Source: a virus. From it: a stretch of 33,536 nucleotides of DNA. A program made the translations under genes and the position numbers. The first letter of the stretch is position 1, and every line of letters starts with the position of its first letter. Under the pieces are notes generated by a model. It was not told the origin of the DNA and searched no databases. It saw nothing but the letters and a program-made list of their open reading frames with translations. The stretch spans positions 1 through 33,536 of IMG/VR virus record IMGVR_UViG_3300032087_002492. One strand, 5' to 3'. Shown piece after piece: positions 26,287-33,536 of the stretch.

Positions 26287-28559
26287 TGGCGAAGGCGTCA
26301 CCAGCGTTCACTAATTTTACAGCCGGCGAGCTGAGCCCCAGGCTTGATGGCCGGACTGACGTTGGCAAGTATTTCAACGGCTGTAAGAAGCTGCAGAATT
26401 TTGTCGTGCATCCGCATGGCGGCGCCAGCCGGCGCCCCGGCACTATCTTTGTTCGTGAGGTCAAGAACAGCGCTCACAATGCGCGCCTGATCCCTTTCGA
26501 GTTTAACGTCACCCAGACCTATATCCTGGAGTTCGGCGACCAATATTTCCGCGTTCACAAGGACGGCGGTACCGTAGTTTCGAGCGGTGTGCCTGTAGAG
26601 ATCACAACGCCCTACGCCCACACAGATCTGGACAAGCTAAAGTTCACGCAGTCAGCTGACGTGATGTATCTGGTGCATCCTGACTTTGCGCCGCGCAAGA
26701 TCACCCGCACCAGCCACACAGCCTGGACAATCACCGAGGTGGATCTGCTGCGCGGCCCGATGGCCGAAGATAACGCAACCAGCACAACGCTGGTATCAGA
26801 CGCCCGGACAGGCAATGTGACTATCACAGCAAGCGCAAACACGTTTGCCAGCAATGACGTCGGCCGGCTGATCAGACTGCATGACGGCTTCGTAAAGATC
26901 AGCAGCTACACGTCTGCCACGTCTGTCGATGCTGACGTGCAAGAAAACGCCGACGGCCGCACCGAGCTGATGCCGAGCTACACGGCGACAACCATATCGG
27001 CCCATGAAGGCGACCCATCTGCCACCGGCCTAGAGCACAATGACCGCTTCCAGGATTCGAGCGGCCAGTTTGTGACTCAGGGCTTCAAGGTCGGCATGAA
27101 GGTATCTGTCACCGGGTTCACCGACAGCAACAACAACGAAAGCTCGGCGATCATCGTCAAGGTCACAGATGACACGCTGCTTCTCGCACCGTCTTCGGAT
27201 CTGACCGACGAAGCGGCCGGCGACAGCGTGACGATCAGCGGCGACCTGACTGCCAGCACAGATTGGGCTCTAGGCGCCTTCTCAGCGTCCACTGGCTACC
27301 CTTCTGCTGTTGCCTTCTATGAACAGCGCTTGGTGTTCGCATCGACCACTGAGCAGCCTCAAACGCTGTTTTTCTCGGTAGGTGGCAGCTTTGAGGATTT
27401 TGCTGCCGGCACCGACGCCGATGACGCCCTGACATACACCCTGGGTTCAAACCAGGTAAACATCATCAGATATCTGCAAGCCGGCCGTGTGCTGCTTGTC
27501 GGGACATCTGGTGGCGAGTTCGTTGTGACAAGCTCCGAGGATGCGCCTCTGAGCCCCACCAACGCCGTTGTGAAGCGCCAGGCCACATATGGCTCGGCAG
27601 ACATCCAGCCGGTACAGGTGGCCAACGTGACGCTGTTTGTGCAGCGAGCAAAGCGAAAGCTGCGTGAGTTGGTCTTCGATCTGAACACAGATTCATACCA
27701 AGCGCCGGACATGACCATCCTGGCAGAACACATCACCGACGGCGGCATCAAAGAGATGTCACTCCAACAAGAGCCGGACAACGTGGTGTGGTGCGTCCTA
27801 GAGAATGGCAAGTTCGTCGGCATGACCTACCGACGTGAAGAGAATGTGATTGCCTGGCATGAACATTTGATCGGTGGCGGTTTTGGTTCAGATGCGTTTG
27901 GCCACGTCGAGAGTGTGGCAACTATCCCAGGCGACCTTAACGAAGATGACACTTATGTCGTGGTCAAACGCACGGTCAACGGTGGGACAAAGCGCTATAT
28001 CGAATATTTCAGCAGCTTTGATTTTGGCGATGATATTGAAGATGCGTTCTTCGTGGATAGCGGCCTGACCTATTCCGGGTCAGCTGCAACGTCGATCAGC
28101 GGACTAGATCACCTGGAAGGCGAGACCGTTTCTATCCTAGCCAACGGCGCTGTCCACCCGGATAAGACAGTCAGCTCGGGATCTGTGACGCTCGACTACT
28201 CGGTGACCAAAGCGCATATCGGGCTGAATTTCAGCTCGACGCTGCAGACAATGCGGATTGAGGCCGGCGGTACCGAAGGCACTGCCCAGGGCAAAACCAA
28301 GCGCATCCATGAGGTTGTGCTGCGGCTGTTCAGAACGGTCGGTGTAAAGGTAGGCAGCTCGGAGACTGAGCTCGACCGCATACCGTTCAGATCGTCAGCT
28401 GCAGCTATGACGGCCGCGATCCCGCTTTTTACAGGCGACAAGGAGATTGAGTTTCGCGGTGGCTTTGACACCGACGGCTTTGTGGTTGTCCAGCAAGACC
28501 AGCCGCTGCCGCTGACCATCATTGGCATCTTCCCGAGACTGATCACCTTCGACCAGTGA
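26286..28559 (+). CDS. Tail tubular protein B (T7 gp12-like nozzle)
   Basis: The 757-residue protein is close to T7 gp12 (794 aa) in length. It starts ASPAFTNFTAGELSPRLDGRTDVGKYFNGCKKLQNFVVHPHGGASRRPG, the hallmark of the family. Later landmarks are YPSAVAFYEQRLVFASTTEQPQTLFFS near residue 340 and a beta-propeller-like body with FGHVESVATIPGDLNEDDTYVVVKR. It forms the hexameric tail nozzle, and fibres attach at its junction with gp11. Translation is coupled to both neighbours. Confidence 0.96.
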   Translation: MAKASPAFTNFTAGELSPRLDGRTDVGKYFNGCKKLQNFVVHPHGGASRRPGTIFVREVKNSAHNARLIPFEFNVTQTYILEFGDQYFRVHKDGGTVVSSGVPVEITTPYAHTDLDKLKFTQSADVMYLVHPDFAPRKITRTSHTAWTITEVDLLRGPMAEDNATSTTLVSDARTGNVTITASANTFASNDVGRLIRLHDGFVKISSYTSATSVDADVQENADGRTELMPSYTATTISAHEGDPSATGLEHNDRFQDSSGQFVTQGFKVGMKVSVTGFTDSNNNESSAIIVKVTDDTLLLAPSSDLTDEAAGDSVTISGDLTASTDWALGAFSASTGYPSAVAFYEQRLVFASTTEQPQTLFFSVGGSFEDFAAGTDADDALTYTLGSNQVNIIRYLQAGRVLLVGTSGGEFVVTSSEDAPLSPTNAVVKRQATYGSADIQPVQVANVTLFVQRAKRKLRELVFDLNTDSYQAPDMTILAEHITDGGIKEMSLQQEPDNVVWCVLENGKFVGMTYRREENVIAWHEHLIGGGFGSDAFGHVESVATIPGDLNEDDTYVVVKRTVNGGTKRYIEYFSSFDFGDDIEDAFFVDSGLTYSGSAATSISGLDHLEGETVSILANGAVHPDKTVSSGSVTLDYSVTKAHIGLNFSSTLQTMRIEAGGTEGTAQGKTKRIHEVVLRLFRTVGVKVGSSETELDRIPFRSSAAAMTAAIPLFTGDKEIEFRGGFDTDGFVVVQQDQPLPLTIIGIFPRLITFDQ

Positions 28560-28999
28560 GGATTATTGACTACGACCAAAGCCATCTTCACGAGCTGATG
28601 GATGGCCCACTTAACGACGGCGCACCCGAGCACATTGGGTATATGAAGGACTATGCCGGCGAGCTGCAGCAGCCCGGCTGGTCATACACGCTGATCGAAA
28701 ACGGATACATTATCTGCTGTGCCGGCATCGTCGATATGTGGCCGGGCGTAGGTGAGGCCTGGTTTATAGCCAGCAACAAAATACACGAGTACCCGCGACC
28801 CTTCATTAGGTTCGCCAAGACCGACGTCATGCAGAAGGTCGTGGACGAAAACAAGCTGTGGCGGGTGCAGGCGGTATGCAAATCGGATTGGCCTGCGGCG
28901 CTCAAGTTTGCGCGCTTCATGGGCTTTGAGCCGGAAGGCGTCATGCGAAAGTATGGCCCCGAGGGCATGGACTACATCAGGGTGGCATGGGTTAGATAA
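28556..28999 (+). CDS. gp13-like protein with acetyltransferase (GNAT) fold
   Basis: A 147-residue protein at the position of T7 gp13 (138 aa). GTG 28556 overlaps the previous stop. The fold reads as GNAT: PGWSYTLIENGYIICCAGIVDMWPGVGEAWFIA, then VVDENKLWRVQAVCKSDWPAALKFARFMGFEPEGVMRKYGPEG. The last segment is the classic GNAT ending (A-KF---MGFEPEG). The strict acetyl-CoA loop is weak, so it may be non-enzymatic. In T7 this protein is needed for virion assembly. Confidence 0.8.
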   Translation: MRIIDYDQSHLHELMDGPLNDGAPEHIGYMKDYAGELQQPGWSYTLIENGYIICCAGIVDMWPGVGEAWFIASNKIHEYPRPFIRFAKTDVMQKVVDENKLWRVQAVCKSDWPAALKFARFMGFEPEGVMRKYGPEGMDYIRVAWVR

Positions 29000-29445
29000 T
29001 GGGCTTTTTATTTGAATTATCGGCAGGCCGGCAAGAGCAGGCTGCCTACAACTACAACGCTGACATCAACGAGCGAAACGCCAAGGCGTCCGACCAGGAA
29101 GCTGCTCAGCTGATTTTTGCTGAGGAAGAAAAGATCGTTGAGTTCCGCGAACAGTTCTCGGATCTGTCAGACGCTCAGGCACAGGCTTACAGATACAACG
29201 GCTGGATAGCGGAGGAAGGCACCCCGCTGAAGGTTGCCCTGGCAAGCGCCCAGGAAGCAGACGAAGAGATCGCGGCACGGCGTTACAACGCCAAGGTCGG
29301 CAGCTCCGAGATCAAAGAGGCCGGCGTCCAAGAGCGGATGCAAGGCACATTGAACCGCATGTATGGCAAGGCTGCTGCGACACGCGGCAAGGCCCGAGCT
29401 GCAACTAGCTTGATCAACACTGCAACCAGAATAGCGATGGCGTGA
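28999..29445 (+). CDS. Internal virion protein (T7 gp14-like position)
   Basis: A 148-residue, helical and Ala-rich protein. After a hydrophobic MGFLFELSAG it is a long coiled coil (AAYNYNADINERNAKASDQEAAQLIFAEEEKIVEFREQ), then YNAKVGSSEIKEAGVQERMQGTLNRMYGKAAATRGKAR. Shape and order match gp14, which forms the outer-membrane pore during DNA ejection. It is shorter than T7 gp14 (196 aa). Overlaps couple it to both neighbours. Confidence 0.82.
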   Translation: MGFLFELSAGRQEQAAYNYNADINERNAKASDQEAAQLIFAEEEKIVEFREQFSDLSDAQAQAYRYNGWIAEEGTPLKVALASAQEADEEIAARRYNAKVGSSEIKEAGVQERMQGTLNRMYGKAAATRGKARAATSLINTATRIAMA

Positions 29446-31292
29446 TGCGAGTTCCTACCTATCAAAGACAGACAGCGACCACAGCAAAGACCGGGGCTAT
29501 CAATTTCTCGGTCAGGGCAAACCCTGGTGCGCTTGCCGCCGGCCAACGAGCTGTCGGTGATCTGTTCGCTGCGGTAGAAAACACAGCGCTCAGCTGGTAC
29601 GAGCAAGAGCAAAAGCTGAAGCGCCAGGAAAGCCTCAGCCAGGCAGAGATAGAGCTCGACAACGCGCTGGAGACACTCAAGACAGAACAGCGTAATCGCA
29701 ACCCGATGTTGATTCTGGACGGCGACCCGGCCAAGAACGAGCTCAGTTTTGGCGAGCTGGCCCAGCAAGAACTAGATAGAATTGCTAGCGGTCTTGATGA
29801 TAAGCGGGTACGCAACGCCTTTATCTCTGGCGCCCGGCAGACCGTCAATCGCAAGCAGATCTCGGTGAACCAGGACGCCCGGAACCGTTTGATCGATCAG
29901 CGAGCTGCTACGGCTCTGCAGGCAGCAGCCAAGCTGGAAGACCAGATTGTTATGGGCAATGGCGCTGACCGGGCAGAAGCAAATCTGAAGCTGTTCGGCG
30001 GCCAAGATTCAAACGGCACCCAGGTAATCGGCGCATATTATCAAATGGCAGCTGATGGCCTAATCACCAACGTGAAGGCACAGCAGCTGACCAGATCGGC
30101 TGAGAAGAATGTCCGGGAACGCAAGAGGGAAGCAGACGCGGCTATCCTGGATATCAACACCGGCAAGCGCGTACTGATAGCTGGCGACATCAATCAGCCT
30201 ATTTCAGCGAGAGAGGCAGCAGTCAAAGATGGGGTCGAGGCAATCACCGCTGCCGTTGAAAACAACACGATCACGCGAGACAAGGCCGAAGAGCTGCTTG
30301 CCAAGGCGACAGACGACACAGTGCGTTCGATCGGCCTTGGCCTGATGACATCGTCGAGCGATGCGACCGGCACCGCGCTGGCAATCTTCTCGGGGAATGT
30401 AGAGCTAGATCCCATTCTGAGCGATATGCTTGGCACTATGGATCCCAGTGACAGAACAAAGGTGATGAATGATTTCTTCACCATTGCCACCAAGATCGAC
30501 ACCGAGCGCCGCGAGCAAGAAGAGGCCGAGGAAGAAAAGGCCGACCAGGCAAACGTCAATATGTTCGATGCCATCATCAACGTGGACACAACCAGCGAAA
30601 GCTCTATGGCCTTGGCCCTAGATATGCACAAGATGCTGCTGCAGCGTAATTGGTACAACGCCACACAGCGTAAAGCTGCTGAGACCATCCTGGGGCTGAA
30701 CAAGTCGACAAAGCCGGAACAGGTAGAGACCAGCGCAGAGGCTGTAAGGATCTTAAACCGCGCTGACAATGACAACATCCTAACCCTGGATCTTGTCGAG
30801 AAGTATGCCGGTCAGCTTTCGACCACTGACTACAATGCGTTCTTTAAGCGCGCTATCGCTGAAGGCAGAGATGGCCGGACAGCTGGCAAAGCATTGATCT
30901 CCAGCAAGCTGCGTTACAACGAGTTCAAAGACAGCAACAACGCTCTCGGCGATGCAGCTGACATGATGTTCCAGCAAAGCATGTTTGAGCTTGATGACTG
31001 GCTGAACACGCCAAAGGCTGATGGCGGTGGCATGGGCGCCACCTATCAAGAGGTCGTTGCTAAGGCTCGCGACATTAACACGAACAACGAAACTCAATAT
31101 CAGAAGATGATGAAGGAAGCCTTTATTGGCTATCTGCAGAGCTCACAAACCCTGGTGCCTAATCTGCCGGTCGATCTGGACAACCCAGTCGCCTCGGCCA
31201 AGGAATGGCTCGCCACACAAAATCAGTCTGACCCGATCATCCGGGGCATCACACAGACCATTCAAAGTTACGTTAAGATAGGGGTGCGCTAG
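29445..31292 (+). CDS. Internal virion protein (T7 gp15-like position)
   Basis: A 615-residue, almost wholly helical protein. ATG 29445 (TGATG overlap) is preferred over a GTG one codon earlier. Near residues 15-35 it reads TGAINFSVRANPGALAAGQRAVGDLF; then come helical repeats (AQQELDRIASGLDDKRVRNAFISGARQTVNRKQISVNQDARNRL). In T7, gp15 (747 aa) joins gp16 to make the periplasmic conduit. Assignment is by order, size and helical style; sequence similarity to T7 itself is not evident. Confidence 0.85.
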   Translation: MRVPTYQRQTATTAKTGAINFSVRANPGALAAGQRAVGDLFAAVENTALSWYEQEQKLKRQESLSQAEIELDNALETLKTEQRNRNPMLILDGDPAKNELSFGELAQQELDRIASGLDDKRVRNAFISGARQTVNRKQISVNQDARNRLIDQRAATALQAAAKLEDQIVMGNGADRAEANLKLFGGQDSNGTQVIGAYYQMAADGLITNVKAQQLTRSAEKNVRERKREADAAILDINTGKRVLIAGDINQPISAREAAVKDGVEAITAAVENNTITRDKAEELLAKATDDTVRSIGLGLMTSSSDATGTALAIFSGNVELDPILSDMLGTMDPSDRTKVMNDFFTIATKIDTERREQEEAEEEKADQANVNMFDAIINVDTTSESSMALALDMHKMLLQRNWYNATQRKAAETILGLNKSTKPEQVETSAEAVRILNRADNDNILTLDLVEKYAGQLSTTDYNAFFKRAIAEGRDGRTAGKALISSKLRYNEFKDSNNALGDAADMMFQQSMFELDDWLNTPKADGGGMGATYQEVVAKARDINTNNETQYQKMMKEAFIGYLQSSQTLVPNLPVDLDNPVASAKEWLATQNQSDPIIRGITQTIQSYVKIGVR

Positions 31293-33536
31293 TGGACTAC
31301 GAATCAGAACGACTTGACGCATACGAAACAGCGGACGCTGAGCGCTTCCTGATCGGCTCTGTCAAAAAGTCTGAGCCTGAGCCGGAGATCTTCGGAGTTC
31401 CGCTCAGTGAGCTTGAGGACGCCAGCAACAAGGTTAAGAGCGGCGCTGCTTTCCTGGCAGATGAGGTTGGCTACCGCATGTCAGTTGGCGGCCTGCGTGA
31501 TGCTGGCCAGGCTGCCATCAAGTTCGGTCGAGACGTTCTAGAGGCAGAAGGCGAAAAGTTTCTTGAGGCCAGCGGACTGCGCGCTGTGAATGAGGCAGGC
31601 GATGTCAGCAAGATTCGCCTCAGCATCCCAGCGCCACGTCTGCCAGACGTTCCAGAGCCTCGGACATTTGCCGCCCAGCTGGGCCGTGACTTTGTGCAAT
31701 TCGCCGCAGGATATGTGGCATCACCCAACAAGTTTGGTGTGCTCAATCCTATCCTGCGGTCAGGCACAGCTGACGCTGCGTTCTTCGACCCGGAAGAGGG
31801 CGGGTTCATCCGGCCGTTGATCGACCTGGGCGTCCTGCCCGAGGCGCTGGAGTTCCTGGCTGTCGATGATGTCAACGAAGAAAGCCTGGCAGAAGATCGC
31901 TTGAGGGCTCGCCTGCAGATGGCCGGCGAAGGCGCCCTGGCCGGCGGCCTTGTCGATGGCATGATCCAAACGCTGAAGATCATCAAGAACGACAAGCGAC
32001 TGCTGCGCGCGTCTGCAATATCGATTGCTGCCGCTACAGGCGCCACTGTTGACCCTGATGAGGCGGAAGGTATGCCGGCAGGCACACTGATCAGGCGTCT
32101 GTCAAAAGCAGAGAATACCGCGATCACCAGGGACGCAACCACTGATGGTGTTGTTGATAAGAACCTGGTCACCGCTGTAAAAGAAAAAGTGCTGAGCATC
32201 AAAAACCAGTACCCAACCGGCGATGGATGGTTGCCAATCAGCGTCAACCCTGGCGGCAAGACGCCGTCTTTCAAGGTCAATAAAAAAGGTGAAATTGAGA
32301 TCAAATGGAACCAGCCCAGCTATGCGTTCCATGTCCCAAAGGGCAACACCAAGATTACGACCCACAAGCGGAACCTGGTCAATCGGACGGTCACCGATGT
32401 CAATGACGTGCTGCAGCGCGCACAGAACGGCGACGAAGCTGCGGTAGCTATCATCAACCAGGCTAACTGGTACCGCGCCATGCGGAGCCGGCTGCGCCAG
32501 GAGTTTGGTGGGCTGGGTGATGTCTTCGCTGATATCTTGGGCGCAACGTCAGCTCAGACTAACGTCCAGGTAAACTATGAAAGCGCACTCGGAGTTTTCC
32601 GGCGTTTCACCAAAGGCGAGTTCGACGAGGAAATCGCTGAGTATGTGAAGCTGATTGAATCTGGCGAGCCGCGTGGCCCCAACTTGTTTGGCCGGGACAA
32701 AGATCCCAACGATCCTTTCAAGCTGATCAGGAAGGCTAGCGGCGCTCTGTTCCAGACAAACAGCGCTGCAGCTACCGAGGCGCTGCTGGACATGTTCCGG
32801 CAAGTCAAAAAAGGCTCGTCGCCCAAGACGATTAACTTTACAGGCAACCTGATTGGATTCGGCAACGAGGCAACCATTGATGTCTGGGCTGCCAGGTATC
32901 TGCGTGACGCAGCTGGCCTGCCACGCATCCCGCCGCCAGTTGAAAAGGCTGTTGCCGGCAACCACCTGACCGGATCTACATTCGACGACCCGAAGATCGG
33001 CGGCGAGTTTGGATTTGGCCAAGAGGTGTTTTCTGAAGCAGCCACCATTCTGAACAACCAGGGCGGCATCAAAGCATTTGACCCCAACCTGGGAGATCTA
33101 GGCCCGGATGATTTGCAGGCGCTTGTTTGGTTCCTAGAAAAAGAAAAATGGACAAAGAACGGCTGGACAAACAAAGCCGGTGAAGGCGGGTCTCTGGACT
33201 ATGAAAGCGTGTTTGGCGGGTCGCCAGATAGAGAGCGGGTTTCTGAGCTTCGATCAATCATCAATGCAAAGGGCAGCAGTTCTGAGCAGATCGCAGAAGC
33301 TAGGGCCGAGCTGCAAACGCTGGAAGGCGAGCCACAGAGGATTGTTGCCGGCGTTTCTCGTGAAAGGCCTGATCAGCGCCCGACCAACCCGGAACAGGCT
33401 GAGCTCGCAGCTGAGCTGACGGCGCCGCTAAAGTCGGATGAAACTGTCATTGGCTACCAGGCAAACAACACCTATGGCGAGTTCATGGGTGAGGCTGAGC
33501 GCGCACTCAACTTTGAGATCGTGACGCAGACTAACT
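31292..33536 (+). CDS. Large internal virion protein, gp16-like, N-terminal portion (runs off the window)
   Basis: Open from GTG 31292 (TAGTG overlap with gp15-like gene) to the right edge with no stop: at least 748 codons. It begins VDYESERLDAYETADAERF and has an amphipathic N-terminal part. Residues ~290-460 (WLPISVNPGGKTPSFKVNKKGE; INQANWYRAMRSRLRQEFGGLGDVFADILGATSAQTNVQVNYESAL) resemble a domain in giant phage proteins ejected with DNA. No lysozyme or transglycosylase motif was recognised. The reading phase at 33536 matches that of the first gene in the window (position 3 onward), so both may be one polypeptide. Confidence 0.82.
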   Translation, partial: MDYESERLDAYETADAERFLIGSVKKSEPEPEIFGVPLSELEDASNKVKSGAAFLADEVGYRMSVGGLRDAGQAAIKFGRDVLEAEGEKFLEASGLRAVNEAGDVSKIRLSIPAPRLPDVPEPRTFAAQLGRDFVQFAAGYVASPNKFGVLNPILRSGTADAAFFDPEEGGFIRPLIDLGVLPEALEFLAVDDVNEESLAEDRLRARLQMAGEGALAGGLVDGMIQTLKIIKNDKRLLRASAISIAAATGATVDPDEAEGMPAGTLIRRLSKAENTAITRDATTDGVVDKNLVTAVKEKVLSIKNQYPTGDGWLPISVNPGGKTPSFKVNKKGEIEIKWNQPSYAFHVPKGNTKITTHKRNLVNRTVTDVNDVLQRAQNGDEAAVAIINQANWYRAMRSRLRQEFGGLGDVFADILGATSAQTNVQVNYESALGVFRRFTKGEFDEEIAEYVKLIESGEPRGPNLFGRDKDPNDPFKLIRKASGALFQTNSAAATEALLDMFRQVKKGSSPKTINFTGNLIGFGNEATIDVWAARYLRDAAGLPRIPPPVEKAVAGNHLTGSTFDDPKIGGEFGFGQEVFSEAATILNNQGGIKAFDPNLGDLGPDDLQALVWFLEKEKWTKNGWTNKAGEGGSLDYESVFGGSPDRERVSELRSIINAKGSSSEQIAEARAELQTLEGEPQRIVAGVSRERPDQRPTNPEQAELAAELTAPLKSDETVIGYQANNTYGEFMGEAERALNFEIVTQTN

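Overview
The window reads as nearly all of the genome of a temperate podovirus-type phage (T7-like head and tail genes, lambda-like control region). The host is probably a Gram-negative, likely marine, alphaproteobacterium. Phage identity rests on a complete set of recognisable genes: small and large terminase, portal, Bbp19-like protein, scaffold, capsid, T7 gp11/gp12-like tail tube proteins, gp13/14/15/16-like internal virion proteins, a T7-type tail fibre and a GH108 endolysin. Temperate lifestyle rests on a tyrosine integrase, a CI/Cro-like divergent pair, an excisionase-like gene and an attP built on the 3' end of a tRNA. The marine/alphaproteobacterial host is inferred from the style of the small proteins and is less certain.

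Layout. Positions 1-9888 (+): C-terminal part of a giant ejection protein, tail fibre with S74 chaperone, a second tail protein, a run of small membrane/lysis proteins, endolysin, then four tiny very basic proteins. Positions 9889-10228: attP, with a tRNA 3' fragment, its terminator, GTGTGCCAA arm repeats on both sides, and the integrase promoter. Positions 10229-11347 (+): integrase, ending in a strong terminator. Positions 11426-14809 (-): repressor, PD-(D/E)XK-type nuclease, 36-residue membrane peptide, winged-helix protein, possible annealing protein, hypothetical protein and excisionase-like protein, tightly packed as one operon. Positions 14898-18167 (+): Cro-like protein, VRR-NUC nuclease, zinc-finger protein, HNH endonuclease, adenine methyltransferase and small proteins, including one lying over an AT-rich, AGCT-rich stretch. 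Positions 18409-33536 (+): packaging, head, tail tube and internal virion genes; the last gene runs off the right edge.

Two observations suggest the window is one turn of a circular map rather than an integrated prophage. The att site has phage genes and arm repeats on both sides. The open frame at the right edge also continues in frame, without a stop, into the first gene at the left edge; joined, they would encode one protein of about 1,828 residues. If the molecule is complete at about 33.5 kb, it has no recognisable DNA polymerase, primase, helicase or RNA polymerase, which is unusual beside T7-like structural genes and points to host-driven or recombination-driven replication.

The control logic looks compact. 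A near-identical 19-bp element (GACGGCARACGTCAAGTCA), containing a GACG...CGTC dyad and a TTGACG -35 box on the minus strand, sits at the repressor/Cro promoter region and again upstream of the nuclease. A related dyad (GACGGAAACCGTC) lies exactly between the -35 and -10 of the integrase promoter. This suggests one repressor governs lysogeny, recombination and integration.
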